This document shows positions 1 to 7,377 of a stretch of 12,477 nucleotides of DNA, piece after piece; position 1 is the stretch's first letter; each line of letters starts with the position of its first letter. The DNA is from Spirochaetota bacterium (GTDB lineage: Bacteria; Spirochaetota; Spirochaetia; Treponematales; Rectinemataceae): assembly GCA_023421875.1 (NCBI GenBank), contig JAEZSM010000081.1:1-12477 (forward strand), written 5' to 3'. The notes beneath the pieces are model-generated. The model did not search any database and was not told the DNA's origin. It saw nothing but the letters and a program-made list of their open reading frames with translations. A program made the position numbers and the translations under genes.

Positions 1-16
1 GCTTTATACGGGGCAG

Positions 17-1342
17 CTAGGCCATTCTCCTGACAAGAAGGGCGGCGAAGCCCTTCTTTTTCATCTCGCCCAGTTTCCAGATGCCAGCGGGCCTGGCTTT
101 TTCATAGCGGGCAATCACTGTCGGACTCGCCACGATCACCGCCGAAGCACTCATCTTTAGGGCTCGGGCAATAAATTCCCAATCCTTTTGCACATAGTCG
201 TAGCCGGGAATTTCGTCGGGCACGCAGAGAAGCGCATCCAGCGAGGCATCTTCTATTCGCTCGGTATCAAAGGCGGAATTGCAGCGACTTGTCATGGCCG
301 CTTTAAAATTAACGGCAAGATTCGCCGCTGCCGCCCGCAGCGAAAGGCTGTCCCGGGAGACTAACTGTATCCGATCGCAGCCAAGGGCGGACCTGGCCCA
401 GAGCGAAGAAAGTCCAATACCCGGGTTGATGACGCAGAACTCCCGGATAAGGCTTCCGGCGCAGGCTTTTGCCAGGGCTTCGATTCCCAGATCGGTAGCG
501 TAACTCGTCGTATCGAATTCGGGCAAACCCCATATTCCATAACAGGGCAGTCTGTAACTCCCCAATTTTCTTTGGCCTTTGGATCTAAGATACGAGCCGG
601 CAAGTCCCGCCTCGCCCAGCCCGGGGACGGGGCGTTCGGCCAGATCGGCTTGGGACAAGCTTTGCGCCGGTTTTTCATAGATACATACCGAATGATTTTT
701 CGTGGATACTCGCTTGACTAGCGTGAGCCCCGCCTCCGCACAGTATTCTGCTGCCGCTTCGGCCAGGGGAGCTACGATCACGAAGGCTAATCTTCCGCCC
801 GGGTTGAGCAACGCTGGGGCTTTGCGGCTCAGGAAACTCGAGAGGACTGGTCCTCCTGCCTTGGCGGGGAGATTAGAGAGGATGGCGTCGTAGGGGCCAA
901 GTGGATCTGTCTCGGCCAAAAGGCCCGGGGCGATGATAAGTTCGGCAGTTCTTTCCTGGAGCTTCTTGTGCTTGGGCGGTTTTTTCTCTATCGACGCTGC
1001 CGGACTGCCGTCCAGTTCCAACCTGAGCACAGGCAGTCCGTTCCGCCAGGCGTTTCGCTCTGAAATGGCACAGGCCAGCAGATCCCTGTCTTTTAATACC
1101 AGCCGCGTGCCGGGACAGGATGCTGCCATGGAAAGCCCAATAACACCCACGCCGCAGCCGGAATCCAAGATTGATCCGGCGGTGCAGATGACCTCGTCGT
1201 GGGCGATTTCCTTTAAAAAAAGCTTTGTTCCTGAATCGATATCGTAAGAAGAAAATAGGGCGTGGGAAAGATCAAACGTGAGTCTGGCGCCCCGATACGC
1301 GAATTCAACAGTTTTATGTACCAGCGGCGAAAGGTCCTTCAT
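17..1342 (-). CDS. Tandem-domain class I SAM-dependent methyltransferase (RsmC/RlmG-like)
   Basis: Predicted cytoplasmic methyltransferase of 441 residues, probably acting on rRNA or another RNA. The first half resembles the small-methyltransferase (MTS) domain of RsmC and RlmG: an FSSYDIDSGTKLFL lead-in (residues 30-43), a SAM-binding motif I LDSGCGVGVIGL (59-70), and SNLPAKAG (156-163) where N6/N2 methyltransferases carry NPP(F/Y). The canonical NPP is therefore NLP here. The second half (about 262-441) repeats the layout with a worn motif I, INPGIGLSSL (305-314), and looks like a second Rossmann domain that no longer binds SAM well. In E. coli RsmC the degenerate copy comes first, so the order is reversed. 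ATG start with a modest GGGAAAG ribosome site; 45 bp downstream of efp and likely co-transcribed. The methyltransferase call is firm; the substrate is not known. Confidence 0.8.
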   Translation of the reverse strand: MKDLSPLVHKTVEFAYRGARLTFDLSHALFSSYDIDSGTKLFLKEIAHDEVICTAGSILDSGCGVGVIGLSMAASCPGTRLVLKDRDLLACAISERNAWRNGLPVLRLELDGSPAASIEKKPPKHKKLQERTAELIIAPGLLAETDPLGPYDAILSNLPAKAGGPVLSSFLSRKAPALLNPGGRLAFVIVAPLAEAAAEYCAEAGLTLVKRVSTKNHSVCIYEKPAQSLSQADLAERPVPGLGEAGLAGSYLRSKGQRKLGSYRLPCYGIWGLPEFDTTSYATDLGIEALAKACAGSLIREFCVINPGIGLSSLWARSALGCDRIQLVSRDSLSLRAAAANLAVNFKAAMTSRCNSAFDTERIEDASLDALLCVPDEIPGYDYVQKDWEFIARALKMSASAVIVASPTVIARYEKARPAGIWKLGEMKKKGFAALLVRRMA

Positions 1343-1387
1343 CGGTGCTTTCCCGCCGCTGCAGTCTCGAACGTTGCCGCGCGGATA

Positions 1388-1951
1388 CTAGTTATTGACC
1401 CGTTCCACGTAATCATTGGTCTCGGTGTTGACCAGGATCCTTTCGCCCTGCTTGATGAAGAGAGGAACCCTGACCACAAGGCCTGTCTCGGTGGTGACAG
1501 GCTTGGTGGCTCCAGAAACCGTATCGCCCTTGATGTAGTTTTCGCTCTCGACAACGGTAAAGACCATCTTGTAGGGGATCTTGATATCGATGGGCTCCCC
1601 TTCCCACATGATGAGGGTATAGGTCTCGCCTTCTTTCAGGTAAGGGCGCTTGTCTTCGTGGGCTTCCAGAGGAATGCCGAACTGCTCGAAGCTTTCGTTG
1701 TTCATGAACATGAAGTTCTCGCCGTCGAAGTACTGGTACTGGCAGTCCACCATGTCGACCTGGGCGTCTTCCACGGAATCGGCGGTCTTGATGGTTTGGG
1801 TGATGACGTTGCCGGTCTTGAGGCTCTTGGCCTTTACCCGGGCGAAGGCAGAGCCCTTGCCGGGACTTACGAATTCCCTGTCCACCACGATGTGGGGGGC
1901 TCCATTTATGAGAAGACAGGTTCCTAGATTGATCTCGCCGCCGCGTACCAT
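1388..1951 (-). CDS. efp: Translation elongation factor P
   Basis: EF-P, 187 residues, the usual family length. It binds ribosomes stalled on polyproline stretches and promotes peptide-bond formation. The N-terminal KOW-like domain carries the exposed loop SPGKGSAF (29-36). Lys32 in this loop corresponds to E. coli Lys34, the site of beta-lysylation, and the PGKG context matches the EpmA-modified class rather than the Arg-tipped EarP class or the Bacillus 5-aminopentanol class. The two OB domains follow (about 65-187), including the conserved KIPYKMVFTVVE and TKPVTTETG stretches and a basic/acidic C-terminus. ATG start with AAAAGGAT about 7 nt upstream. The gene encoding its modifier (epmA) lies just upstream on the same strand across a 237-bp gap, which may hold efp's own promoter. 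Confidence 0.98.
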   Translation of the reverse strand: MVRGGEINLGTCLLINGAPHIVVDREFVSPGKGSAFARVKAKSLKTGNVITQTIKTADSVEDAQVDMVDCQYQYFDGENFMFMNNESFEQFGIPLEAHEDKRPYLKEGETYTLIMWEGEPIDIKIPYKMVFTVVESENYIKGDTVSGATKPVTTETGLVVRVPLFIKQGERILVNTETNDYVERVNN

Positions 1952-2188
1952 ACTGTAATCCTTTTACCGCCCGAATTGAAGCCGGGCAATATGTCGATAT
2001 AAGAATAGGGCTTGAAAACGCCGCTGTATTTATCGGTATTTTACCGGAATGCACGCTTCTCTGTAAAGCCTATGGTAGGGCTTCGGAAAACCCATCGGAA
2101 TGACCCTGGCAAGCCCCGGGCACGTTGAATAAACGAGTGGAGGCAGTGAGGAAGGCCGGTTTCGGTCTCATCACCGAGGCTCGCCCCT
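1952..2188 (-). promoter_or_regulatory. efp upstream region with candidate promoter and small dyad
   Basis: Gap of 237 bp between epmA and efp, the largest intergenic space in the window. Reading the minus strand there is a possible sigma-70 site with AATACA (2025-2030), 17-bp spacer and TATTCT (2002-2007), which would give a leader of roughly 43 nt. A perfect 5-bp dyad, CGGTA-TTT-TACCG (2034-2046), sits immediately upstream of that -35. A short hairpin TCGGT(6)ACCGA just past the epmA stop lacks a U-tract, so no convincing terminator was found. The promoter match is weak (3/6 and 4/6) and the call rests mainly on gap size and AT content. Confidence 0.3.
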
Positions 2189-3163
2189 TCATGTTCCTTC
2201 GGGTTCCAGAAATGTCGTGAAGGGAAAATTCATCGCCCTTCCTATGTCGTTCAATCCCGTCAAAACCATGAACAGGCGGTCAAATCCGATCGCCACCCCA
2301 GAACAGGAGGGAAAGTCCCGGAATAGTTCGGGATAGCGCATATCGATGGCGTGAGGGACAAGGGCTCGGGCTTTTTTTTCAGCCTGGGAGCTGAAATACG
2401 ATGCAACTCTCCGGGGCTCGGCCATCTCCGTAAAGCAGTTCGCCACCTCGATCCCCTGGACATAGAGTTCCCAGCGTTCCTTATAGGGCTTGCCTGGAAT
2501 GTCTTTGGCCAGGCATTCGATGCCGGCGGGATATTCGTCCAGTAAAAGAGGTTTGTCCATAGGCAGCGCTGGCTCCACGATGGAGAGGAAAACAATGTTG
2601 AATGCTTCTTCCCAGCTCGCCTGGGCATTGACGAGGAGTCCTTGACTCCGGGCTGCTTCGATCATAGCGTCGCTTTCCATCAGAGAATCCAGATCAAGCC
2701 CGGCGCAGTCTTTAAAAGCCTCGGCCATGGTAATGCGTCTGAATGGCGGTCTGGCTTCTTGAGGGCTCTCGGGCAACAGCAGCGTCTCGAAGAGCTCTTC
2801 GGTCAGTCTGGCCGAAAAATTCGAGTCGCCTCCGACTGTATAGTACTCCAGCATGGTGAACTCTGGATTATGCAGTCTGCCTAGGGATTCGGCGTTCCTG
2901 AAGGACTTGCAGAGCTGAAAGACATTCCGGCGATGGGTGGCGATGATCCGTTTCATCCACAGCTCGGGGGAAGGCAGAAGATAGAGTGGCAGATCCTGAC
3001 GGAAGAGGTGCTTGAATTCGGTAGCGAAGGCTTCCAGGCTCGATTCGGGAATGAGCCAGGGAGCCAGCAAGGGCGTGTCGGTCTCTATGTAGTCCCGGGA
3101 GAGAAAAAACTCTCTAGTCTTTGTCACCAGCCCAGAGCGGGTTTTCATGGCTTCAATGGTCAT
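2189..3163 (-). CDS. epmA: EF-P--(R)-beta-lysine ligase EpmA (PoxA/GenX/YjeA)
   Basis: Class II LysRS-like enzyme lacking the anticodon-binding domain. It activates (R)-beta-lysine with ATP and transfers it to the conserved lysine of EF-P. The product of 324 residues matches E. coli EpmA (about 325). Motif 1 region ETDTPLLAPW, then YLLPSPELWMKR, motif 2 VFQLCKSFRN followed by LHNPEFTMLEYY, YVQGIEVANCFTE, and motif 3 CSGVAIGFDRL are all present. The Ala in GVAIG corresponds to E. coli EpmA Ala298, where LysRS has Gly; in E. coli that Ala disfavours alpha-lysine. I chose the ATG at 3163 because AAGGAG (3174-3179) lies 10 nt upstream and gives the family length. An upstream in-frame start exists but would lie deep inside the queG-like gene. 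It overlaps that gene's end by 11 bp, which indicates translational coupling. Confidence 0.96.
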   Translation of the reverse strand: MTIEAMKTRSGLVTKTREFFLSRDYIETDTPLLAPWLIPESSLEAFATEFKHLFRQDLPLYLLPSPELWMKRIIATHRRNVFQLCKSFRNAESLGRLHNPEFTMLEYYTVGGDSNFSARLTEELFETLLLPESPQEARPPFRRITMAEAFKDCAGLDLDSLMESDAMIEAARSQGLLVNAQASWEEAFNIVFLSIVEPALPMDKPLLLDEYPAGIECLAKDIPGKPYKERWELYVQGIEVANCFTEMAEPRRVASYFSSQAEKKARALVPHAIDMRYPELFRDFPSCSGVAIGFDRLFMVLTGLNDIGRAMNFPFTTFLEPEGT

Positions 3164-4250
3164 GCGGTACGTTCTCCTTGCTTTCCCTCCTGGAGTCTGC
3201 CCCTTCGTTTCTTCCTGTCTCAAGGCTCAGCGCGGCGTTGCGCCGCAGGGCCTTGAGGGAAATCCAGGATCTGTCCAGGGCAGTGCCGCGCAGCGCTGTT
3301 TTTAGGCCGGCCTCCGAAAAGGCGAGCAGACTCCGGGCAGGGATAGCCTTTCCAAGGATCCCCTGCATGCACAAGGCCTTCTGGTCGGGGACAAAGTAGG
3401 GGCAGGCTTCAAGGCAGCTATCGCAGCCGTAGAGTCTGCCTGAAAGGAAGGGCAGTATTTTAGCCGGCGCTGCTTCGTCAATGTGAGTCCAATGCTGAAT
3501 GCAGCTGCGCCGATCGAGGACGTAGCCTTGGCTGCCCAGGGCTCCGGTGGGACAGGCTTGAACGCAGCGTCTGCAGTTTCCGCAGCCCTGCTCGCCATTT
3601 AATCCGCCCTCCCCTCGTCCGGGTTCGCCGGCTTTTGAATTTTCCAAAGACAGGCTGACTGATCTTCTTTCAGCAGGTTCGGCGGGCTCGAGATCGATAG
3701 GGCAAAGCAGAAGGCCTAGAAGGACGGCAGAACTTGTCCCTTTGCTGCCGGAGGCTATCAGGATGGTGTTTTTGCCGATCCAGCCGAGGCCGGCGCGGAG
3801 TGACAGGGCTTTTTCTGGCAACCCTGAGTTCACCAGGCGCTTCCAGGCTTTGGCGCCTGGAATTTCGATGCCCTTAGCTGCTGCCTCGAACCTTGTTGCC
3901 CTGACCGCCACCGCGAGGCGCCGGTCTATCTCGGCGTACCAGTTGGCCCGGGCAAAATGGGCAACGGTGAGTAAGGGCTCTAGGGATGCCGGAAAAGCGC
4001 CCGCAGCTTCCGCCGCCCAGGCGGGGAGCGTGTCGGGGCCCTCGGAGTAGTTCAGCGCGACCGCCGCGAGGCTGGGGCTTTTATCGGTACCGTAGCGTTC
4101 CCGGATTTGGGTAGAGACTTCTTCCTCATCCAGGACAGCCTGGAAGCTGCGGGCGCTTAGAAAGCCCTGGGCGAAAAAACCCAGGGCCTCGAGCTGTCTG
4201 GAAAGAATCGTCCGGACCAGGGACCCCGGGCTCTCAGCCTTCGCGGGCAC
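3153..4250 (-). CDS. queG: QueG-like double 4Fe-4S, cobalamin-type reductase (divergent epoxyqueuosine reductase)
   Basis: QueG reduces epoxyqueuosine to queuosine in tRNA using cobalamin and two 4Fe-4S clusters. This 365-residue protein has the family layout: an N-terminal DUF1730-like region, GLGWIGKNT (154-162), a ferredoxin motif with Cys223/226/229/233, a further Cys250, then Cys276/279/283 in YGCDSCLEACPY, and a C-terminal LRGTALDRS...RRNAALSL tail typical of QueG. Departures are marked. The family's VD(S/T) aspartate, the proposed proton donor, is Asn141 (VNSG); the usual YARG-DYH motif reads FARANWYAEI (99-108); and a 25- to 30-residue low-complexity insert (about 188-220) precedes the first cluster. 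It may therefore be a paralogue with a different substrate. GTG start, with AAGGA overlapping the glyA stop 10 bp upstream, so translation is probably coupled to glyA. Confidence 0.75.
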   Translation of the reverse strand: MPAKAESPGSLVRTILSRQLEALGFFAQGFLSARSFQAVLDEEEVSTQIRERYGTDKSPSLAAVALNYSEGPDTLPAWAAEAAGAFPASLEPLLTVAHFARANWYAEIDRRLAVAVRATRFEAAAKGIEIPGAKAWKRLVNSGLPEKALSLRAGLGWIGKNTILIASGSKGTSSAVLLGLLLCPIDLEPAEPAERRSVSLSLENSKAGEPGRGEGGLNGEQGCGNCRRCVQACPTGALGSQGYVLDRRSCIQHWTHIDEAAPAKILPFLSGRLYGCDSCLEACPYFVPDQKALCMQGILGKAIPARSLLAFSEAGLKTALRGTALDRSWISLKALRRNAALSLETGRNEGADSRRESKENVPHDH

Positions 4251-4260
4251 TAGAGCATCC

Positions 4261-5544
4261 TTAAGGGATCGGAAAAGCGGCGGTCAGGGAGAGCACTTTT
4301 TGCCCTATCCGCTTGAGCGCGCCCTCGTCACCCCTAGAGCGCAGCACCTCGCCGACCAGGTCGCCCGCCAGGAGCATTTCTTCCTTGCCAAAGCCCCTCG
4401 TCGTAAGGGCGGCGCTGCCTACCCGTATGCCCGATGTGACAAAGGGACTCTTGTCGTCGAAGGGAATGCTGTTTTTATTCACCGTGATATTGGCTTTGTC
4501 CAGCCAGGTTTCGGCTTCCCTTCCAGATATTCCCAAGGGAGTGAGATCTACCAAGGCCAGATGAGTATCGGTGCCTCCCGAGACGATGCGGGCCCCGCTC
4601 TGAGCGATCGCGGAAGCCAGGATAGCTGCGTTTTCGCATACCCTGCCGATATAGGCCTTGAACTCCGGTTCCAGGGCTTCCTTAAAAGCGACAGCCTTGG
4701 CCGCGATCACGTGGAGAAGCGGCCCGCCCTGTATGCCGGGCATGATGCTGCTGTCGATAAGCTCAGACCACTTTCTGAGCCCATCACCCTTGGGCGTTTT
4801 GATGCCCCTGTTGTTTTCCTTGTCCTTGCCGATGAGGATCATTCCCCCTCGTGGACCGCGCAGTGTCTTATGCGTCGTGGTGGAGGTAAAATCGGCCACA
4901 TTCAGGGGATTGGGATGTCTGCCGGCGGCGACGAGGCCTGCTATATGAGCCATATCGACCAGCAGATAGGCGCCTACCTCATCGGCGATTCGTCTGAATG
5001 CCGCAAAATCGATGGTTCGGGAATAGGCCGAGGCGCCGGCTATGATCATCCTGGGTCTGTGCTGCCGGGCTAGGGCGGCGACCTGCTCATAGTCTATCTG
5101 CTCGTCCTCGCGGCGCACCCCGTAGCGGAACACCTTGTAGAGTTTTCCGGAAAAGGAGACAGGGGCTCCATGGGTAAGGTGACCACCGTGGGCAAGATCC
5201 ATGCCCAGGATCGTGTCCCCCGGATCGAGGGCGGCGAAGAGCACGCCCATGTTAGCCTGACTGCCCGCGTGGGGCTGAACGTTGGCGTAATCGCAGCCGA
5301 AAAGCTTCTTTGCCCTGTCCCGGGCCAGATTTTCGGCTATGTCGACAAACTCGCAGCCTCCATAATACCGCTTTCCCGGATATCCTTCGGCGTATTTGTT
5401 GGTAAGGACAGAGCCCACAGCCTCTCGGACGGCCGGGGATGTATAATTCTCGCTGGCGATAAGTTCCAGCTTATCCCGCTGCCGCTGCTCTTCGTTCTTC
5501 ATGGCCGACCACAATTCAGGGTCGTAATCTTTGATTTTTTTCAT
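4261..5544 (-). CDS. glyA: Serine hydroxymethyltransferase
   Basis: PLP enzyme that converts serine and tetrahydrofolate to glycine and 5,10-methylene-THF, the main entry of one-carbon units. The 427-residue protein carries LIASENYTS (28-36), YAEGYPGKRYYGG (51-63), VDMAHIAGL (196-204) and the PLP-lysine motif TTTHKTLRGPRGG with Lys226. Between that motif and MPGIQGGP lies an extra basic segment (about 240-265) absent from E. coli GlyA but familiar from Bacteroidetes and spirochaete enzymes. I chose the ATG at 5544 because AGAGGG (5550-5555) lies 5 nt upstream and the product then begins MKKIKDYDPELW; an in-frame TTG eight codons upstream has no such site. First gene of the glyA / queG-like / epmA block. 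Confidence 0.97.
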   Translation of the reverse strand: MKKIKDYDPELWSAMKNEEQRQRDKLELIASENYTSPAVREAVGSVLTNKYAEGYPGKRYYGGCEFVDIAENLARDRAKKLFGCDYANVQPHAGSQANMGVLFAALDPGDTILGMDLAHGGHLTHGAPVSFSGKLYKVFRYGVRREDEQIDYEQVAALARQHRPRMIIAGASAYSRTIDFAAFRRIADEVGAYLLVDMAHIAGLVAAGRHPNPLNVADFTSTTTHKTLRGPRGGMILIGKDKENNRGIKTPKGDGLRKWSELIDSSIMPGIQGGPLLHVIAAKAVAFKEALEPEFKAYIGRVCENAAILASAIAQSGARIVSGGTDTHLALVDLTPLGISGREAETWLDKANITVNKNSIPFDDKSPFVTSGIRVGSAALTTRGFGKEEMLLAGDLVGEVLRSRGDEGALKRIGQKVLSLTAAFPIP

Positions 5545-5672
5545 TCTTACCCTCTGGAAAATATCCAATCGACACTTTACCAGTGTAGCGCATTCCGCTG
5601 ATTTACGCCACGGCCCTGGCGACCTGCCGCCCTGTTACGGCCGCCTCCACAGGGGCTCGGGCGACTCTTTGC
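5545..5672 (-). promoter_or_regulatory. glyA upstream region with dyad over a candidate -10
   Basis: Gap of 128 bp between the transglutaminase-fold gene and glyA. On the minus strand a -10-like TACACT (5582-5587) lies about 31 nt upstream of the start codon if transcription begins near 5575. A matching -35 is poor (TGGCGT, 5605-5610). A perfect dyad, ACACT-TTACC-AGTGT (5572-5586), overlaps the -10, a placement typical of repressor operators. No intrinsic terminator with a U-tract is evident for the gene upstream, so read-through from block 1 is possible. Confidence 0.25.
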
Positions 5673-7352
5673 TCAATAGGCCAGAATCCTGACCGGCTTC
5701 CACTCCCTCACGTATTCGAGACCGAAAGCCTCCTCCAGCGGTTCGGTAAACAGCCAAGGCACGGTGCCTGAGGACTGGGAGTCCTGCAGGATTCTGCTGT
5801 GCAGTGTGTCGAAGCCCCTGGAAACGGCGATGTGCCTGTTATCCAAGGCTCCGAAGTAGAGGGCGGGGCCTATAAAGGGCGGCGTAAAACCTTCGGGCAC
5901 CGCTCCGTAGACGAGAACAGGATCGTAGGGAATCCAGCCCACAGCAGGTAGATAGTATTCCATCCAGAAATGCGGGATACCCTGCCCCTCATCGCCCACG
6001 AGCAGGCCGGCTACAGGAACAGCAGGAATACCCGCCGCCCTGAAGAGCGCCGTCGCGATGAGCGCATAATTGCGCGACGCTGCTTTCCGTTTTACCAGGT
6101 CCTGGATCACCGCTGCGCCCGGTTCTGCTTCGGCAAGCCAGTCCAACCGCGACGCCAGCCAGGTGCGAATAAGGCCAGCCTTTCGCTGTAGGTTTCTCTC
6201 CCTGCCCACAATGGCGGCGGCGAGAGTTCTAGTTTCCTTTTCGCCGGAGGGAACAAGCTCATCAGCCTCAACATAGGGCTTCAGAAACAAAGGAGGGCTT
6301 CCGGATACGGAAGGATCCGAATAGGGGCCGGTAAATCCGGCGCTGTAGGAAGAAAGCTCTGATTCCACATTATAGACTGTGAGCAGCAGGGTCCTGCGTA
6401 TGCTGCTGATTCCCTGCTGAAGACTGTCCAGCCTGATCAGGGAAGCAGGGGCATCCAGGCTGCCCTGGGAAGGATGGCTCTCGGACTGCACTTCGCCGAT
6501 GCTCTGAAAAAAAGATGCAGGTGGATTCGGGATATGGATCTGGAGCGAGCCGCCGGCATTCTGGTCTTTCCGCTCAATGTCGATCTGGAATTCCATTGAA
6601 TAGCTGACTGGATCGAAGCGATATTTGCTTCCGGAACTCTGGCTCACCTGGATATGGTAGGGTTCCGAGACTCCGTGGGGGGTGCTTACTATCACCGGCC
6701 CGGATCCAGCTTCTTCCGGGACTCTCACCTGGATAAGCTTATCGTCCCAATGTTCGTACATGAGCGAGTTTTCGGGAAGGACATGCTGCTGGGCTGCCGA
6801 TGCGGTTAAAGATAGGCCTGAGTCCTTTGAGGCTTCCAGCGCCATGCGTCCTGGATTTCTGGTAAAGCGAACCTGACTGGCATGCAGTTCCGAACCGAAG
6901 TTTATTCCCCGCAGCTGAATCAATGCTCCCGGGCCCGCCTCGTCGGGCAGTGCCTGGGCAATGGAAGGCCCGGGGGCCGCATGAGGCAGGTCGGCCGGTT
7001 TTTCTGGAAGACGCTGGGAATTTATGACCACCGAAGCCTTGCTTCTGCCCAGGGGTTTTGCGACCTGGAGGAGGGCCGAATCGACACTGGGCGGCAGGAC
7101 AATCAGGATTTCTTCGTCATTCCAGGATTTGTACGAAGAACGGGTCAAGGGAGCCCCGTCCAGGAGAATCAGTCCTTGCCCCTGCTCCTGGCCAAAGTTT
7201 TTTCCCCGAAGCCGGATCGTTTCACCGGGTGTAAAAACGACGGGCTGGATATTCGAGAGCACAGGATACGAACCGAGAAAAATGAGCACGAGGGCTGCAA
7301 TGCCCGCGGCAATCGAAATAATTGCCCAGATCAGCCTTTTAGCAGGCTTCAT
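5673..7352 (-). CDS. Membrane-anchored IPT/TIG-domain protein with transglutaminase-like fold (Cys replaced by Ser)
   Basis: Envelope protein of 559 residues with unknown substrate. A basic start (MKPAKR) and one hydrophobic helix (about 7-27) form a signal anchor or uncleaved signal peptide. Two IPT/TIG-type Ig folds follow (about 30-112 and 127-236; LRGKNFG and LRGINFG mark each), then a beta-rich middle section, and a transglutaminase-like (PF01841-type) domain at about 385-480. The His and Asp of the triad are clear (His461 in HFWMEYY, Asp477 in GWIPYDP). The nucleophile position in the usual GxCxxYA motif reads AASRNYA, with Ser426 (codon TCG), so ordinary Cys chemistry is not expected. 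About 80 residues follow the domain. The ATG at 7352 is preferred over an upstream TTG because that would overlap the previous gene; GAGG lies 10 nt upstream. Last gene of the sigma-factor block, 25 bp after its neighbour. Confidence 0.8.
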   Translation of the reverse strand: MKPAKRLIWAIISIAAGIAALVLIFLGSYPVLSNIQPVVFTPGETIRLRGKNFGQEQGQGLILLDGAPLTRSSYKSWNDEEILIVLPPSVDSALLQVAKPLGRSKASVVINSQRLPEKPADLPHAAPGPSIAQALPDEAGPGALIQLRGINFGSELHASQVRFTRNPGRMALEASKDSGLSLTASAAQQHVLPENSLMYEHWDDKLIQVRVPEEAGSGPVIVSTPHGVSEPYHIQVSQSSGSKYRFDPVSYSMEFQIDIERKDQNAGGSLQIHIPNPPASFFQSIGEVQSESHPSQGSLDAPASLIRLDSLQQGISSIRRTLLLTVYNVESELSSYSAGFTGPYSDPSVSGSPPLFLKPYVEADELVPSGEKETRTLAAAIVGRERNLQRKAGLIRTWLASRLDWLAEAEPGAAVIQDLVKRKAASRNYALIATALFRAAGIPAVPVAGLLVGDEGQGIPHFWMEYYLPAVGWIPYDPVLVYGAVPEGFTPPFIGPALYFGALDNRHIAVSRGFDTLHSRILQDSQSSGTVPWLFTEPLEEAFGLEYVREWKPVRILAY

Positions 7353-7377
7353 GCCCTTCAAACCTCGACTGCATCCT

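Noticed and set aside
1262..1927. Long plus-strand open frame (221 codons) opposite efp
   Set aside because: It lies antisense to a clear EF-P gene, shows no family motifs, and such frames are common on the reverse of codon-biased genes.
1413..2054. Minus-strand frame of 213 codons overlapping efp in another phase
   Set aside because: Arg/His/Pro/Gly-rich translation typical of a wrong phase; covers the real efp gene.
2078..2116. GGGCTT...AAGCCC long-range pairing as an epmA terminator or efp leader RNA
   Set aside because: The inner part does not pair well and no U-tract follows on either strand.
3164..3223. Longer N-terminus for EpmA
   Set aside because: It adds 20 residues not found in the family and ignores the strong AAGGAG before the ATG at 3163.
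4300..5073. Plus-strand open frame of 257 codons opposite glyA
   Set aside because: Shadow of glyA; no recognisable domain and composition follows the opposite strand.
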